A program made the translations under genes and the position numbers. From Climacium dendroides (taxonomy: Eukaryota > Streptophyta > Bryopsida > Hypnales > Climaciaceae), in contig OX467089.1 of NCBI GenBank assembly GCA_950106755.1, forward strand, positions 2,916,501 through 2,980,500: 64,000 nucleotides of DNA, read 5' to 3'. Each line of letters begins with the position of its first letter. Position 1 is the first letter of the stretch. Below the pieces are notes generated by a model. That model did not search any database. It was given only the letters and a program-made list of their open reading frames with translations, and was not told the DNA's origin. Of this stretch, positions 45,400-56,042 are shown in pieces.

Positions 45400-47497
45400 G
45401 AAGATAGCATAGTTATACCTAGTCCACCAGAGGACGTTTCAGTTCCAGATTTAGCCTTCGAAACTACGCCTAGTCCGGAGGATATCACTGATAGTACGAA
45501 CAATCCAAGCTCATCCGAACCACTGTCAGAAGACTTGGAAGTCCAGCCGGAAGAAATGGCCAAACAAGTTATCCGATTAAAGTACTCTACGTTTTATAGT
45601 GATGGTAATCAGGATGTAGACGATTAGTTGGTGGAATTCAATTCCACTACCCAAGCCAATCTAATTATCTAAAGGATGATGGGACGAGACTCTGGATCCT
45701 CCCCAGATTACTTAAGGAAGAAGCCTTAAAATGGTATAACGACCTACCGCACAACATCCGGACGTACTGGAATCAATTGACGGATGAATTTGTACTAACG
45801 TTCAGAGAGGCCAAAGGAGAGGCTAGAGCACTCGGATAGCTTAGTAAAATCGGGATGAAATAGAGAGAGTTTGTCCGGAAGTATGGACAAAGAGTGAAGG
45901 GTTTGATTGCCAAACTAACCCTCAGGGTAGCCCAAGTGTACAGATTGAATGGTATGTGGCAGGATTTCCGGAAAGAATGGGGTTCCAAATCCGACAGTCT
46001 AGACCGGCCACTCTTCAAGAAGCTATGGAGGCAGTCCAACACTACGAGAATTCCAAGCAGTCTCTACGCAAATCCCTGAGAAGGGAAAAGAAGGGCAAGA
46101 CCGGACGAGACAAGAAGGAAAAGTAGAACCGGAGATCAAGCTCATTCGCGTCCAAAAGTTCCGGATCTGAGGAAGAATCTTCGGAGTCGGAAGAGAGTGA
46201 CTCAGACCAGCCAACACCAAGAAAGAAGACATCGAAAGGTTATTGACGAATATCAAACCGAGCTGTTGTCAAGGTGAAGGAAGAACCGGAGGTGGAGTCA
46301 AAACGAGCGATTAGAGAAATCCAAGAGAGTTTGGCTACCATCAAAGTACAGTTGGCAGAAAGACGCAAGCAACGACGGATTCTTCCGGCAGTAAGAGTGA
46401 ACGTTTGGTGTATACGATGCGGACAAGCCAGACACTACCCAAATGAGTGTTTCCGACTACCGCCTTGGAAGGTACAATTCGTGGATGAGGAGGGAGCAGT
46501 TTACTACACCCTTCTGAAACCTAAGGAAGAAGAAACAGAGGAAGTACCGGTGTACCAAGTCGCTCCAGTATACGGAAGGGGTCGAGCTCTGCAACAGCTC
46601 TATCGAACTCCGTACCTTCTGAATCCGAAGTACACTGAACCGACAAGACGCTACACCATCATGTAGCGACTGGCAGGATCTTACGGGGGACCTTCCCTTC
46701 CTTCAAGACCACCGGTTCTGATAGAGAAGCAGTACGGGGCATGTTTCAATTGTAGGGATCCATCCCACTATTTGAACTAATGCCCATACCCCCAGTCCGG
46801 ACAAGGCAAGCCTTTACCTTTGCCATGCCAAAACTGCCGGGAGTATGGACATCATGCCGAGGAATGTCCAGAACCGGCGCGTCCGCGGGTCACGTTCAAA
46901 CAAGTGGAGGTGCCACCTCGAGAGAAGACAACGTTGAACTATAGAAGCACTGAGGGCATCAAGAACCCTATTCGTTGACGGTGTCCGGTGGAGCTAACAG
47001 AAGAACGGACAGTCCAAGTCACCCAAGTAAGCACCCGTAGCTCCACCCGTAAGCGTGCAGAAGAGAGAAGAAAGATCCGACTTCATCGCTGGACGATTGG
47101 GGCAAGTAGAACTCCGGATCATTCAGATCATTCCGGAGAATCCCAGAGTGAAAAAGGCGTAGCGCAAGCTAAGGAAGGGGTAGCAATTGCTCCCCAATTT
47201 CCGGATGTCAACTAAGAAGCTAGAGAAGAAATTATTCAGACACATAAACCAGACAAACCGATCCAGGAAGTGATTGTGCCGGAGACTATACTCAGACCGG
47301 ATTTCCGAATCTAGGTGGATGAGTACGATATCCTCCAGGATATCAAGGCCCAAAAGGCCAATGTTATCATCGGTCAGTTGTTACATGATAATCCTAATTA
47401 TGAGAAACAACTGAAGGAATCTTTGATCCGATCATGCAGATGTGAGTCCCCATTTGGTTACTCATGGTTTGGAATTGGTCTTTTTTGGATTTTATAA
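45400..47497 (+). pseudogene. Ty3/gypsy gag with zinc knuckles and start of protease region
   Basis: The capsid-type domain reads IRLKYSTFYSDGNQDVDD, LLKEEALKWYNDLPHNIR, WNQLTDEFVLTFREAKGEA and REFVRKYGQRVKGLIAKL, as in the Retrotrans_gag family. Three CCHC-type knuckles follow: CIRCGQARHYPNEC (about 46410-46450), CFNCRDPSHYLN with the last Cys after a stop, and CQNCREYGHHAEEC (about 46830-46870). Further on, YDILQDIKAQKANVIIGQLL (47325-47385) resembles the linker before the aspartic protease of gypsy elements. Many TAG/TAA codons and frameshifts break the frame. The protein would package retrotransposon RNA. Confidence 0.8.
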
Positions 47498-48864
47498 AGT
47501 TTTGAGTGTAGTTTTATATACATGTGGGAATCCGGAATCTGGAATCCGGAAACGGATCGAGGATACAAGAATTAGGTGAAAAAAATAGGGAAAAATCAAA
47601 AAAATTATAGTTAGAACGTGGTTTATGTGTAAGATAACCCAAATTAGGAAATAAGCATTCCAGCAAAACCCGTAACCGGAACTTATCCGGATCCGGAATC
47701 CGGATTTACCCGAAACACAGGAACCTACCATATAGGTCTCGTAGCTACGGAAGTAGGATACCGTTAATACAACGGACCTGTAGCCGTTGTCTTGAATTCC
47801 GTAAGAAGAGGGGTTAGTATTTAAGCTGTTTGCCTAGAGTTTTCCTCTTCACTTTCCTGTTTTGCTTTTCTGAGACTATCCGTGTGAGTAGTTGAGAGAA
47901 AGAGTGGTGAGTTAGCGACTGAAGTAGGATTACTCTTCTCTCGTTCTTACTTAGGACATATAGCATCCGGACCGGTGTGGAAGGTAGCGGTATCTGCCCA
48001 GGTTATCTCTCCGGCCATTCCGGCCAACTCGGAACTACACAAGCAGTTAGAGGAAGATTTGACTAAATTAGGGTGTGTCGGTCTATTACATCGACCATAG
48101 AACCTTAAAAGTGAAGATATGATCCAGGAGCTACTTCATGGTGTTCCGAATCAGTATGAGCTCACTCTGAAGGGGCGGCCAATCACGTGGACCGAGGACA
48201 TTTGGGCGGATGTCTATCAATTCCGGAAGAGCGGAAACGGATTGGCATCAAGGATGGATCGTTTTGTAGCTGGGAAGTTCACAGGGTCTGCAAACCCTAA
48301 GGACGGATTCGCTATTAGCAAGTGCAAGGACGAGAGACATAGGCGGATGTTAGAGTTCCTCATCCCCATCTTGTATCCGGAAAAACCTACACGGGTTACC
48401 ATTACGATGGCCAATACCATTTTCGAGGCTATGGAAAACCGAGTGGTGCACTGGGGTAGAGTCATAGCCGAGATAGTTGCTAAGTTAGCGGATCATGTGA
48501 CCCAAGCGAAGGCGAGTGTTGCAGCACAGAGTAAGCAGTTTCCCTATTGTACTCACAAAAATCACTCTAGAGCATAACAAAATGACCCTAAAGATCGAAC
48601 CCACGAGATCCTGTGAAGTAGCTAATCCTAACAAGGAGCTAAACCCAATTAACCCTTAAATTCTAATTTCCGGTTCTACCTCTAAAAACCGGAACATCCA
48701 AAACCAACCGGAAGACTACGACCAGATTTTATCCTAATTCCAATTTCACTAGTTTTCCGATTTATTGACTAACTTCCCAACTCAGGACCCTACAACTTCC
48801 GGTCCTAAGTGTCCTCCTGGGCAGATCCGTTCCAGTCCACCCTTCCGTACCCGGTTTAGATTTG

Positions 48865-49079
48865 CCTCTGTTTTACCATCAGAGGGTTCGCCGCTTGCTT
48901 TTGAAAGTGGTAGGTTCACCACTCCTTCCGTGACTTATAGTGGCTGAAGACCCACTCTCCTATCTGCTAATCCTCTAACTAACCAAGATCCGGTTTGGTC
49001 CTTCACAGCAATCTGGATGGCAATCCGGATCACAGGTCACACAAAGACCCTCCGTACGATCCTCTCATACTACAACGAC
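48865..49079 (-). promoter_or_regulatory. Conserved U5 block of LTR-D copy D1
   Basis: On the minus strand GTCGTTGTAG (complement of 49070-49079) is followed by TGTGTGACCTGTGATCCGG. The hairpin AGTGGTGAACCTACCACT lies at 48906-48923 and the perfect stem CCTCTG...CAGAGG at 48865-48885. The remaining sequence of 48517-49691 has no gene. Confidence 0.6.
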
Positions 49080-49691
49080 CTTGATGCTGAATCCGTTCTG
49101 TACGAAGTTAGGTGGCTACAAGTGCATCCATCCATTCCAACCTCTACCAAGTTCTTCCGTTCACCAATAACAGTGGCAAGACTTCACAGGAGTCAGGACA
49201 CTCAACCGGATTTTTCATCCAGGAGTTCTAGCGCAGCTAAGGAATCCCTCCCTATCCGCCTAGCCTAATCAACGGCTTTCTCACCCGGAATGCAAAACTT
49301 CTGCAGATGCTGAGGATCTGGAATCCACTCCTAACTCTTCATAACCTACTTACATGTACTTAGAATGGAAAGACACATCAAAGGGAGAACTCTGCCAACA
49401 CACCTATACATACCCTCTTACTCCAACTTCGTGCACTCCTGCCAACACTTGGGAAAAATACACAAAGTCAGGTCAATGGAAAGTACGCAAAGAAATGCCA
49501 AAAGAACTCTCTCAGTCTCCAGCTCAGAGACTGTTTTATATACAAAAAACAAAAAAACAAAAAGTGAATACACGATTTCCGCCTCTGACGGCGCTGACAA
49601 TCTGGTTCTACCTTATCCTAACCGGATTCTATTCCGGTTCATGCTCTATCAATTCGGTTCCTGCTTATAACTCCTACTTCTACCAAACTTC

Positions 49692-51386
49692 CTATTCTGC
49701 TTCGTATACTCGAGATCCAATGGTAGGACTCTCGTCAGGTCTCTCCAACTGCTCGAACACCTCAGTTAGATTCCGGTTCCGTTCCCCATCCGGAGGTGGA
49801 ACCGGGTGCTCTTCATCAGTTTCCGGGGAGTCTAAGTCGATTGGCTGCGGTCCGGTTGAGGGTGTCTTCTTATGTGCCCTACTTGACTGGGGCGTCTTGT
49901 CCTTCCCCAGTTCCTGAGCTGCCTCTTTCGGAAACAAGTCCGGAAGTGAAAGTTCAGAGAACTGGACCGGAATCTTTGTCAACTTTTGGCTGCTCTCCAC
50001 GATCCGGTCCGCTGACTCCCATGCCTTAGACAAGAGCTTCTCCATTTGCTCCTCAAAATCGGTGAGGATGTGCACCACCCTTATTCCGGATATCTTCTTT
50101 TCCTTGTGCACCTCCTCTTCGAACAGGTGCGCCTTGGTGATTGCGGCTCCGAATCCTCCGAGCACGTCCTTCACCTCCGCGGCCAGCCTCTTCATTTCCT
50201 CCGCCATCTCCCTTGTCGCAGTGGCGTTCTCGAGCAAGGCGAAAAGCTCAGCTTTGAAGGTGTCAACCTCATCATGTTGTCGCTTGCTTTCCGCCTTCAT
50301 CTTCCGGAGCTCATCCGGATTGATGATACTCTCAGCTATCCGGTGTGGCAGCTGACTGTCCGGTTCCGCTCCAATCAATTGCGCGATCTCCCCAATCGTT
50401 CGCTTCTTGATTTCCCAATCCGCTCGGATTCCGCAGAGGATCCCAACCAACTCGTCGAACAGATCTCCGGTTCCCGATCCGAATGGCATATTCGGTCCAG
50501 CTGGTGCCTCCTCTTTGCGCGACCGAGGTTGAACCGGAGGCGTTCTTCGATTACGGGTCGGTGTAGTCTTCTGCCTTTTGGAGGTGAACTGCGGCTCCTC
50601 CTCTTCCTCTTCTTCTTCTTCCTCCTCCTCCTTGGTTTCGTTTCCGGAATCCACTTCTTGGTCGGACTCGGATTCACCATACTTCATGGTCCGCTCTTGG
50701 GCCTTCCACACCTTCAGCTCCACTTCCGTCAACAGTTCCTGTTGCTGGTAGAGGTGGTACACGTAAGGGCACAGTGGGGTAGCCTTACTTTTCCCCACTC
50801 TTGTAGTGAGCTGGGACACCAGATCAAAGAAGATCCGGCCCCAATCTACTCTCCGGTTTCCGCACAACGCTCCAAAGATTGTCTTACCTAGGGTGATGGT
50901 CACCTTGGTAGACTTTTCCGGATGCAAGACCGGAACAAGGAACTGCAGCAGGCGACGCTCCCGGTCATCGATACAGTCTTCTACCGCGTAGCCATCCTTC
51001 GGATTGACGACACTTCCGAACTTGCCCTGGATGAAATCATCCTTCCGATTGGCAAGCGCGAGTCCTCCCGTCCGGAATCCGTAGACCGCTCGCCACAAAT
51101 CCTCGGTCCACTGGACCAGATTCCCTCTCAGGGTGTTATCGAATTCGTTCGATACGCTACCCAGGATCTCCCTAATCATTTTCTCATCTTTGAAACCCCA
51201 AGGTTTCAAGGCTAATCCCTGACAACCCATGGACGCTAAGTCATCCCTGAGTTCTCCTTGTTCCAGTTCCTTGGTTGGCATGACCGGAACCACTTTCCTT
51301 AACTTCACTTCACTCGGGGGTGGGGTGTTAGAGCCTGGTCTCTTCCGGTTCAACCGCGGCATGAAGGCGGCCCTACCCGGATTCAC
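49692..51386 (-). CDS. LTR-encoded gag-like protein, intact (LTR-D copy D1)
   Basis: This is the only full open frame among the LTR ORFs: 564 residues from MNPGRAAFMPRLNRKR. Residues about 30-220 are the conserved N-terminal domain (VVPVMPTKE at 32-40, WTEDLW 93-98, GKF 121-123, NPKDGY 128-133, HPEKSTKVTITL 155-166, DWGR 181-184, HLYQQQELL 211-219). A poly-Glu run (253-264) and a basic, NLS-like cluster (269-281) follow. Residues 355-410 are strongly helical. Residues 416-455 form the second conserved block (ITKAHLFEEEVHK, HILTDFEEQMEKLL). The C-terminal part has QPIDLDSPETDEE, similar to a SUMO-interaction motif. I see no protease, polymerase, integrase or zinc knuckle. A gag-like or RNA/chromatin-binding role is an inference from position and composition. 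Confidence 0.8.
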   Translation of the reverse strand: MNPGRAAFMPRLNRKRPGSNTPPPSEVKLRKVVPVMPTKELEQGELRDDLASMGCQGLALKPWGFKDEKMIREILGSVSNEFDNTLRGNLVQWTEDLWRAVYGFRTGGLALANRKDDFIQGKFGSVVNPKDGYAVEDCIDDRERRLLQFLVPVLHPEKSTKVTITLGKTIFGALCGNRRVDWGRIFFDLVSQLTTRVGKSKATPLCPYVYHLYQQQELLTEVELKVWKAQERTMKYGESESDQEVDSGNETKEEEEEEEEEEEEPQFTSKRQKTTPTRNRRTPPVQPRSRKEEAPAGPNMPFGSGTGDLFDELVGILCGIRADWEIKKRTIGEIAQLIGAEPDSQLPHRIAESIINPDELRKMKAESKRQHDEVDTFKAELFALLENATATREMAEEMKRLAAEVKDVLGGFGAAITKAHLFEEEVHKEKKISGIRVVHILTDFEEQMEKLLSKAWESADRIVESSQKLTKIPVQFSELSLPDLFPKEAAQELGKDKTPQSSRAHKKTPSTGPQPIDLDSPETDEEHPVPPPDGERNRNLTEVFEQLERPDESPTIGSRVYEAE

Positions 51387-51691
51387 TCTCTTCTGACTTA
51401 ATCAAGGGAGCGCTCACACTCTGGTCTTCCGATCCACCTGCAAAACAACCTCCTTATGCGCTCATTCTCTCAGCCTCTCGCTGTTCCGTATCCGCTCGCG
51501 CTCAAGTCTCATATGCCCGCGCCCGGAGGCAATCTCTCCGTTTCACCCATCACCCCTCTCACTCACTACCGGATTCTCTCAAACTCTCAGCTGCTTGCGG
51601 CTGTAACGGAAAGGATCAAGCACTAAGACAGGAAACGACAACACGAAGATAACGCGAAATCCAGAGACCTGAAAATAGGCAAGGTCAGGCC

Positions 51692-51699
51692 TTATATAG
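51692..51699 (-). promoter_or_regulatory. TATA box of LTR-D copy D1
   Basis: TATATAAG on the minus strand, about 310 bp upstream of the ORF start at 51386 and about 260 bp after the LTR start. The copy D2 has the same box near 31380-31390. Confidence 0.6.
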
Positions 51700-54600
51700 T
51701 CCTAACAAGTCGGATATCCGGTCCGGTCCTTGTCATCCGGTTCTCTTCAATCCGGTCAAGGAGAACCCGGTTGGAATTCCATTCCGGTTGGAAATCTAAT
51801 CCGGTCCGCTTCTACCTAGAATCGGATTAATTCCGTAAGGTCCTCTTATGACTATTTTTGATTTATCTCTCTCCTTTTAGCTGGATCCGGATACCTATTT
51901 CTAATTTTCGTTCCACTCAAAAAGGTAAACGAAAAAAATCAAAAACATGAGTTGTTACAGCGAGTCCAGTTAGCACCTACTTGTTCCATTTATACCATCA
52001 ACAAGAACTTTTGAGTGCGGCGGAAGTAATCTAGTATGACACCAGAAAGGCGATTCTGTCGTATGGACTGTTTGGGGAGGTAGCGGAAGATCCGGTCAAG
52101 TCGGATCTGGAAGAACTCCCCGAGGAACACTTGACCGATCCGAGGAACAAGAAGAGGAAGTCAACCGATCCGGGATCGCGATCCAAGCCGCCGACGATGG
52201 AGAGGGGGGAGTCAAACAAAAGACCGGAAGTGGAAACTGAATCAGCATTTTTCAATGCTAGGTTCGAATGGATACGCGAGGCCAAGGTACTCCACAACAG
52301 CCTGGCGGATCTGGTGATAAACACCGCAGAAGTTTTGAAGGTGAAACCGGATCAAATTGTGGAAGCCGTCAAGCGACTGCCCAAGCCAAAAGATCTCAAG
52401 AGAAGGGAGGATCGGATTTAGGAGTTGGAGGCAAAACAGAACCAACTCCAGGCCCGATTGAATTGGGCGGAAGGAGAAATGACAGCTTCAAAGGAGAAAG
52501 AGAAGGAGGCTCTCTCTCTTGTCAAGAATCTATCCGAAGCAATCGACATCAAAGCCGACGTCATCACGAAAGCCGCTTTGTTTGACTCGAAGCTGATATC
52601 GGAAGGCCACATCACCGGAACCAAGATAGTGACCATCCTCGTGGACTTCATTGCTAAGATAGAGTGAGTTTTGGGGGAGCTCCGGTAGCTATTGGCGGCC
52701 ATCGATCCGAATCAGGCGATGGATTTCTCAACCTTTCCGGAACTTCCTTTTGTCTCGAGTACACCAGGGAGGCCGGTAGCGGATCGTACAATGAATGGAG
52801 GAATTAAGAGGGATACTCACGCCAACCGAGCCTTCCGCCAGCAAGATGCAGATGACGGAGCTGAATTTGAGGCCAGCTTCGGAACCGGAACCTGAGTCCA
52901 ACGTGAAATCGGTTCCGATACCACCCAAATTCTTAACTCCGGAAATTCCCAAGTCACAGACAGTGCCGAACCTGATGAGGGGGACAATCAAAGTTCGAAG
53001 ACAGCAAGTTAGAGGAGACTTCATCAACCGGATCGGTGGAATGACCAATCTGGCTCGGACTAATCCGGAAGGATTTTCGCACATGCAAGAGACCACACCG
53101 GAAAAGAGAAGCAAACCCACGACATTGGAGGATACACCGCCAGAGAAGGAGAAGGAAGTTCAAGTCATTGAAGAGTCCGAGGAAGAGAGTGCACACTCCA
53201 CTTCCGGAACTGAAAGAGACAGCGATCCGTCTCCTGCAACGCGCCATATTCAAACTTGAGCAACAACGAAAATGACTCCAGCTAAAAGTATGAAGGGGAC
53301 GCCAACCAGTCAAGTGGGAAGCCGCTCGAAGAAGGGACGAAGCCAAGGCATTAGAATTTGTAGGAAGAGTATTATCGGATCCGGATCGGGTTTCCGAGCA
53401 TGGGCCCAGTTTTCGAAATCTCAGGCGTATAGTTTGGGAAAATCCGGCAATCTCGGACGGCAGTAATTAGCCTTTCCGGATATGTCGAAAGTTCAGTGAT
53501 TGGTGGCCTGGATTTCCGAGTTTCTTTTTCAGGCCTTTAGGAGTTGACTTTGGGTTTTTGTGTTAGTAGTTTAAAGGCAGGCCATTTAGCAGTCTGCCAT
53601 TCCATTCCATCTCAATTCCAGCTTAGTGCTTTCACGTATGTATTTTTTTGCTTTTCTTAATGTAAGTCAGCTAGGGTGCTTCTAGCTGCACTTTGCTTGA
53701 ACAGAGTCTTTGGCTAAGTGTATGTGGGGGGGGGGTATCCTTGTACTGGAGAAAGAGAAGGGAGGGAGAGGAGAAATCCAGATCTTGAGTTACGGATCCC
53801 TTGGGTGTTGAGCTAGTTAGGAGGGATGCAAGTTGAGTAAGGGAGTGTGAGTGTTACGTGCCTTTAAATTACCGGAACGGCGATCCGGGTAAGAGAGGTA
53901 GAGGTCCCTGCGAGTCCGAAACCAGGGAGGTTCCGTGCGGAGATAAACGACTGCCAGAGGAATGGATCTCCCCCTACTTCGAAAGGTCTACCAACCTCCA
54001 CCTCAGTATATTGTCTTCTCCTTGAAAATCTACTCCCTTGGGTCTATGAGTTCGGATCCGTTGTTGTAATACGAGAGGTGTGAGAATTTCTCTGTGTGAC
54101 CTGCTTCCGGATCGGCCAATCCGGAAACTGTGAGAGAATACTCCTTCCTCCTCCTACAACTGCATTGTCTAGGGTGTGTTGTTTAGTAGATTTAGAGTGC
54201 AGAGAGGATAATTATACAAGTGGTGAGTCCCCACCCCTTTCTAGATCAAGGGTGGACCTTCTGAGGGTAAAACAGAGGCAACAAAAACCAGTGACGGAAG
54301 AGAGACGGAACTGAGTTCCAGATGTGGTCCGGATCCGAAACGGAATCCAGAATGTACTAAGGTTCCGGAACGAGGTAGGGAAGTGAAACAAGGGGGATTA
54401 AGTGAGTAGTCACAATCCGGATACTTCTAATTCAATCGATATCATACTTCATTTAGTTGGTTCTCTTGTAGCAACACTGGAGTTTGAATTTCACAAAAGC
54501 AATAGTAGTCCTAGCCCATTAGAAACATCTTGGAGCACTCTTGGTACTAGTAGCAATCCTCAACAAAGGCCTCTAAGAATGTGAGAACAATTTCACAATT

Positions 54601-55249
54601 TTAGAGTTGGTAGAGAATTAAGGGATAGAGTACTAGAGTATAGGAGCACCCAAAGGTATTCTATGGCTATGCATAGGAGACGAGAACAAGGTGCACCTAT
54701 GAAAAAAGAACCATTGAATTAGAAAGTGACTTTGCAAAGTGTATTATCAGCCCAAAATAAAGGTGGATGTAAAAAATTGTTTGACAAAAATAAATGATAA
54801 GAATATATTGAACCAAAGGTACATGACATGGGAATAGAAATATGTAGTGATTAGTCGGACTAGTATTCCTCCAGTTAGCCCTTAATTTACACCAAAGGCC
54901 TTCTTAGAATAAACCACTCCGGAATCGTTCCCATGAGGACTTGTGGATTACAGATTTATAGGCTATCCCAATCTAAGCATTCACTTTTCTCTCCGTCAAA
55001 CTACTCCGGACTTTAGGTCCGGTCCGGACTCTAGTGCCGGATGGGTTCCGGAAGTATCCGGAAACCGTTCAGTTCCGGAAGTATCCAAAGATTCCTAGGT
55101 TTGGATAACGAGTGGCCAGATCCACCGTCCAGATGCTTACCGTGTCCGGAAACACGCTCTCTTTCACTCTCTCTCTCTCTAATACTAACACTAACCTAAC
55201 TCTTCAGGGACCGGAAGTGTCCTCCTGTTTTGTCGCCTCACAAATCCGG

Positions 55250-55298
55250 AAGGCCTTCCGGATTAGGTCACACAGAGATGGTTAAGAACTACAACGAC
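55250..55298 (-). promoter_or_regulatory. Conserved U5 box of LTR-C copy C3
   Basis: GTCGTTGTAG on the minus strand (complement of 55289-55298) is followed by CTGTGTGACCTAATCCGG. The same pair is present in C1 (complement of 3978-3987, then GTGACCTGGTCCGG). The sequence from 54843 to 56042 has no gene. Confidence 0.55.
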
Positions 55299-56042
55299 AT
55301 TCTAACCTTTAACCGAGCACTGAGCCTCCTGTCGACCTGGTAGTTTTTCCTGTACTTTCTTGGGCTTGCGCCAGGGCTTGACTCTATTCTACGGGGAATT
55401 CCGGCAATCCGGAATTCGGGCACATCCGGCAATACTTCCGTATACGGAAGTTGCTAGCAGCCTCTCAGATACCCCTTTCATCTAAGGTTGTATCCTACAT
55501 GCAGGCTATACCGGCATCCGAGCAGTACTACACTAACCCTACTGCCGGAACCATCCGGTTGATCTCTCCCTCAAGTTGATACATCCGGATACTCTTACGA
55601 AATCGACTCTTGCCACACAAGGTAAGTTCTCAGTTCCGGAAACGCAAGAACGGACCCACCCCTCTCACAAACATAGACCGTATACAAGAAAGATAAAAGA
55701 ATGGATACTCCAAACACTTTAGAATTAAGCTCAAAAAAAGGTACAATGCTGAAACTATGAGATGGCTGTGAATGACCAGAAAGGCCATTAAAACTCCTAC
55801 TTATACTAAGACTAACATCATCCTAAAAATCCTACAAAACATTCCTACTGGTCCGCTAGATTTCCGGAAAATCCCAGATCCTATTTTTCCGGCTTTGACA
55901 GCCAGACTCCGATATCGCCACTATACTACACTACTGCATACTATTCTTTGGAATCTGGATCTTTGGAAGGAACATAGTCCTTCAGAAGATCTAGCTTTAC
56001 CTCCTTCCGGCTACTTTCCGGAGAAAACATATTCGGACCCCT

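Larger units (their letters stand above)
43367..47522 (+). mobile_element. LTR-C copy C2 fused to gypsy gag, truncated
   Basis: From 43367 to about 45345 the sequence follows the LTR-C units: TATA box at 43447, ORF, KARLFDANFDV block. It begins inside U3, after the missing LTR start. At about 45345 it leaves the LTR-C sequence and continues into an internal gypsy region with a gag domain and zinc knuckles. The LTR end, primer-binding site and leader are missing. It ends where LTR-B copy B2 starts (47523). It is best read as a deletion or recombination product of an LTR-C retrotransposon. Confidence 0.7.
48517..51959 (-). mobile_element. LTR-D copy D1, complete solo LTR with intact ORF
   Basis: The minus-strand unit starts TGTAACAACTCATG (at 51959) and ends CTGTGCTGCAACA (at 48517). 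It is 3,443 bp. Both flanks are GCGAG (48512-48516, 51960-51964). Removing it gives GCGAGTCCAGTTAGCACC, the LTR-B sequence found uninterrupted in B1 at about 13395-13415. It has a TATA box, a full ORF, the U5 block and GTGGGTTCGATC near the end. No terminal direct repeat and no pol lie inside. Confidence 0.9.
47960..53340 (+). pseudogene. LTR-B gag-like protein of B2, split by D1
   Basis: The start codon ATG of the sister B1 is ATA here (47960). The first half (to 48516) and the second half (from 51965) join in the same frame when D1 and one copy of GCGAG are removed. The N-terminal domain, ITKAALFDSK and EVQVIEESEEE are recognisable. TAG stands where sisters have CAG or CAA at 52419 and near 52687, and TAG at about 52033 is shared with B1. 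TGA at about 53259 replaces CGA. Confidence 0.7.
47523..54450 (+). mobile_element. LTR-B copy B2, 3'-truncated, carrying D1
   Basis: B2 starts TGTGGGAATCCGG at 47523 and follows B1 and B3 through promoter and ORF, with D1 inserted at 48517-51959. It is lost at about 54450, in GATATCATACT, just before the GGAACGATAATTCG end region, so no TSD is available. Next to it lies the DUF7869 pseudogene. The U5 box at 54060-54070 has decayed to GTTGTTGTAA, but TGTGTGACCTG and both hairpins (54220-54234 and about 54257-54280) remain. Confidence 0.75.
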
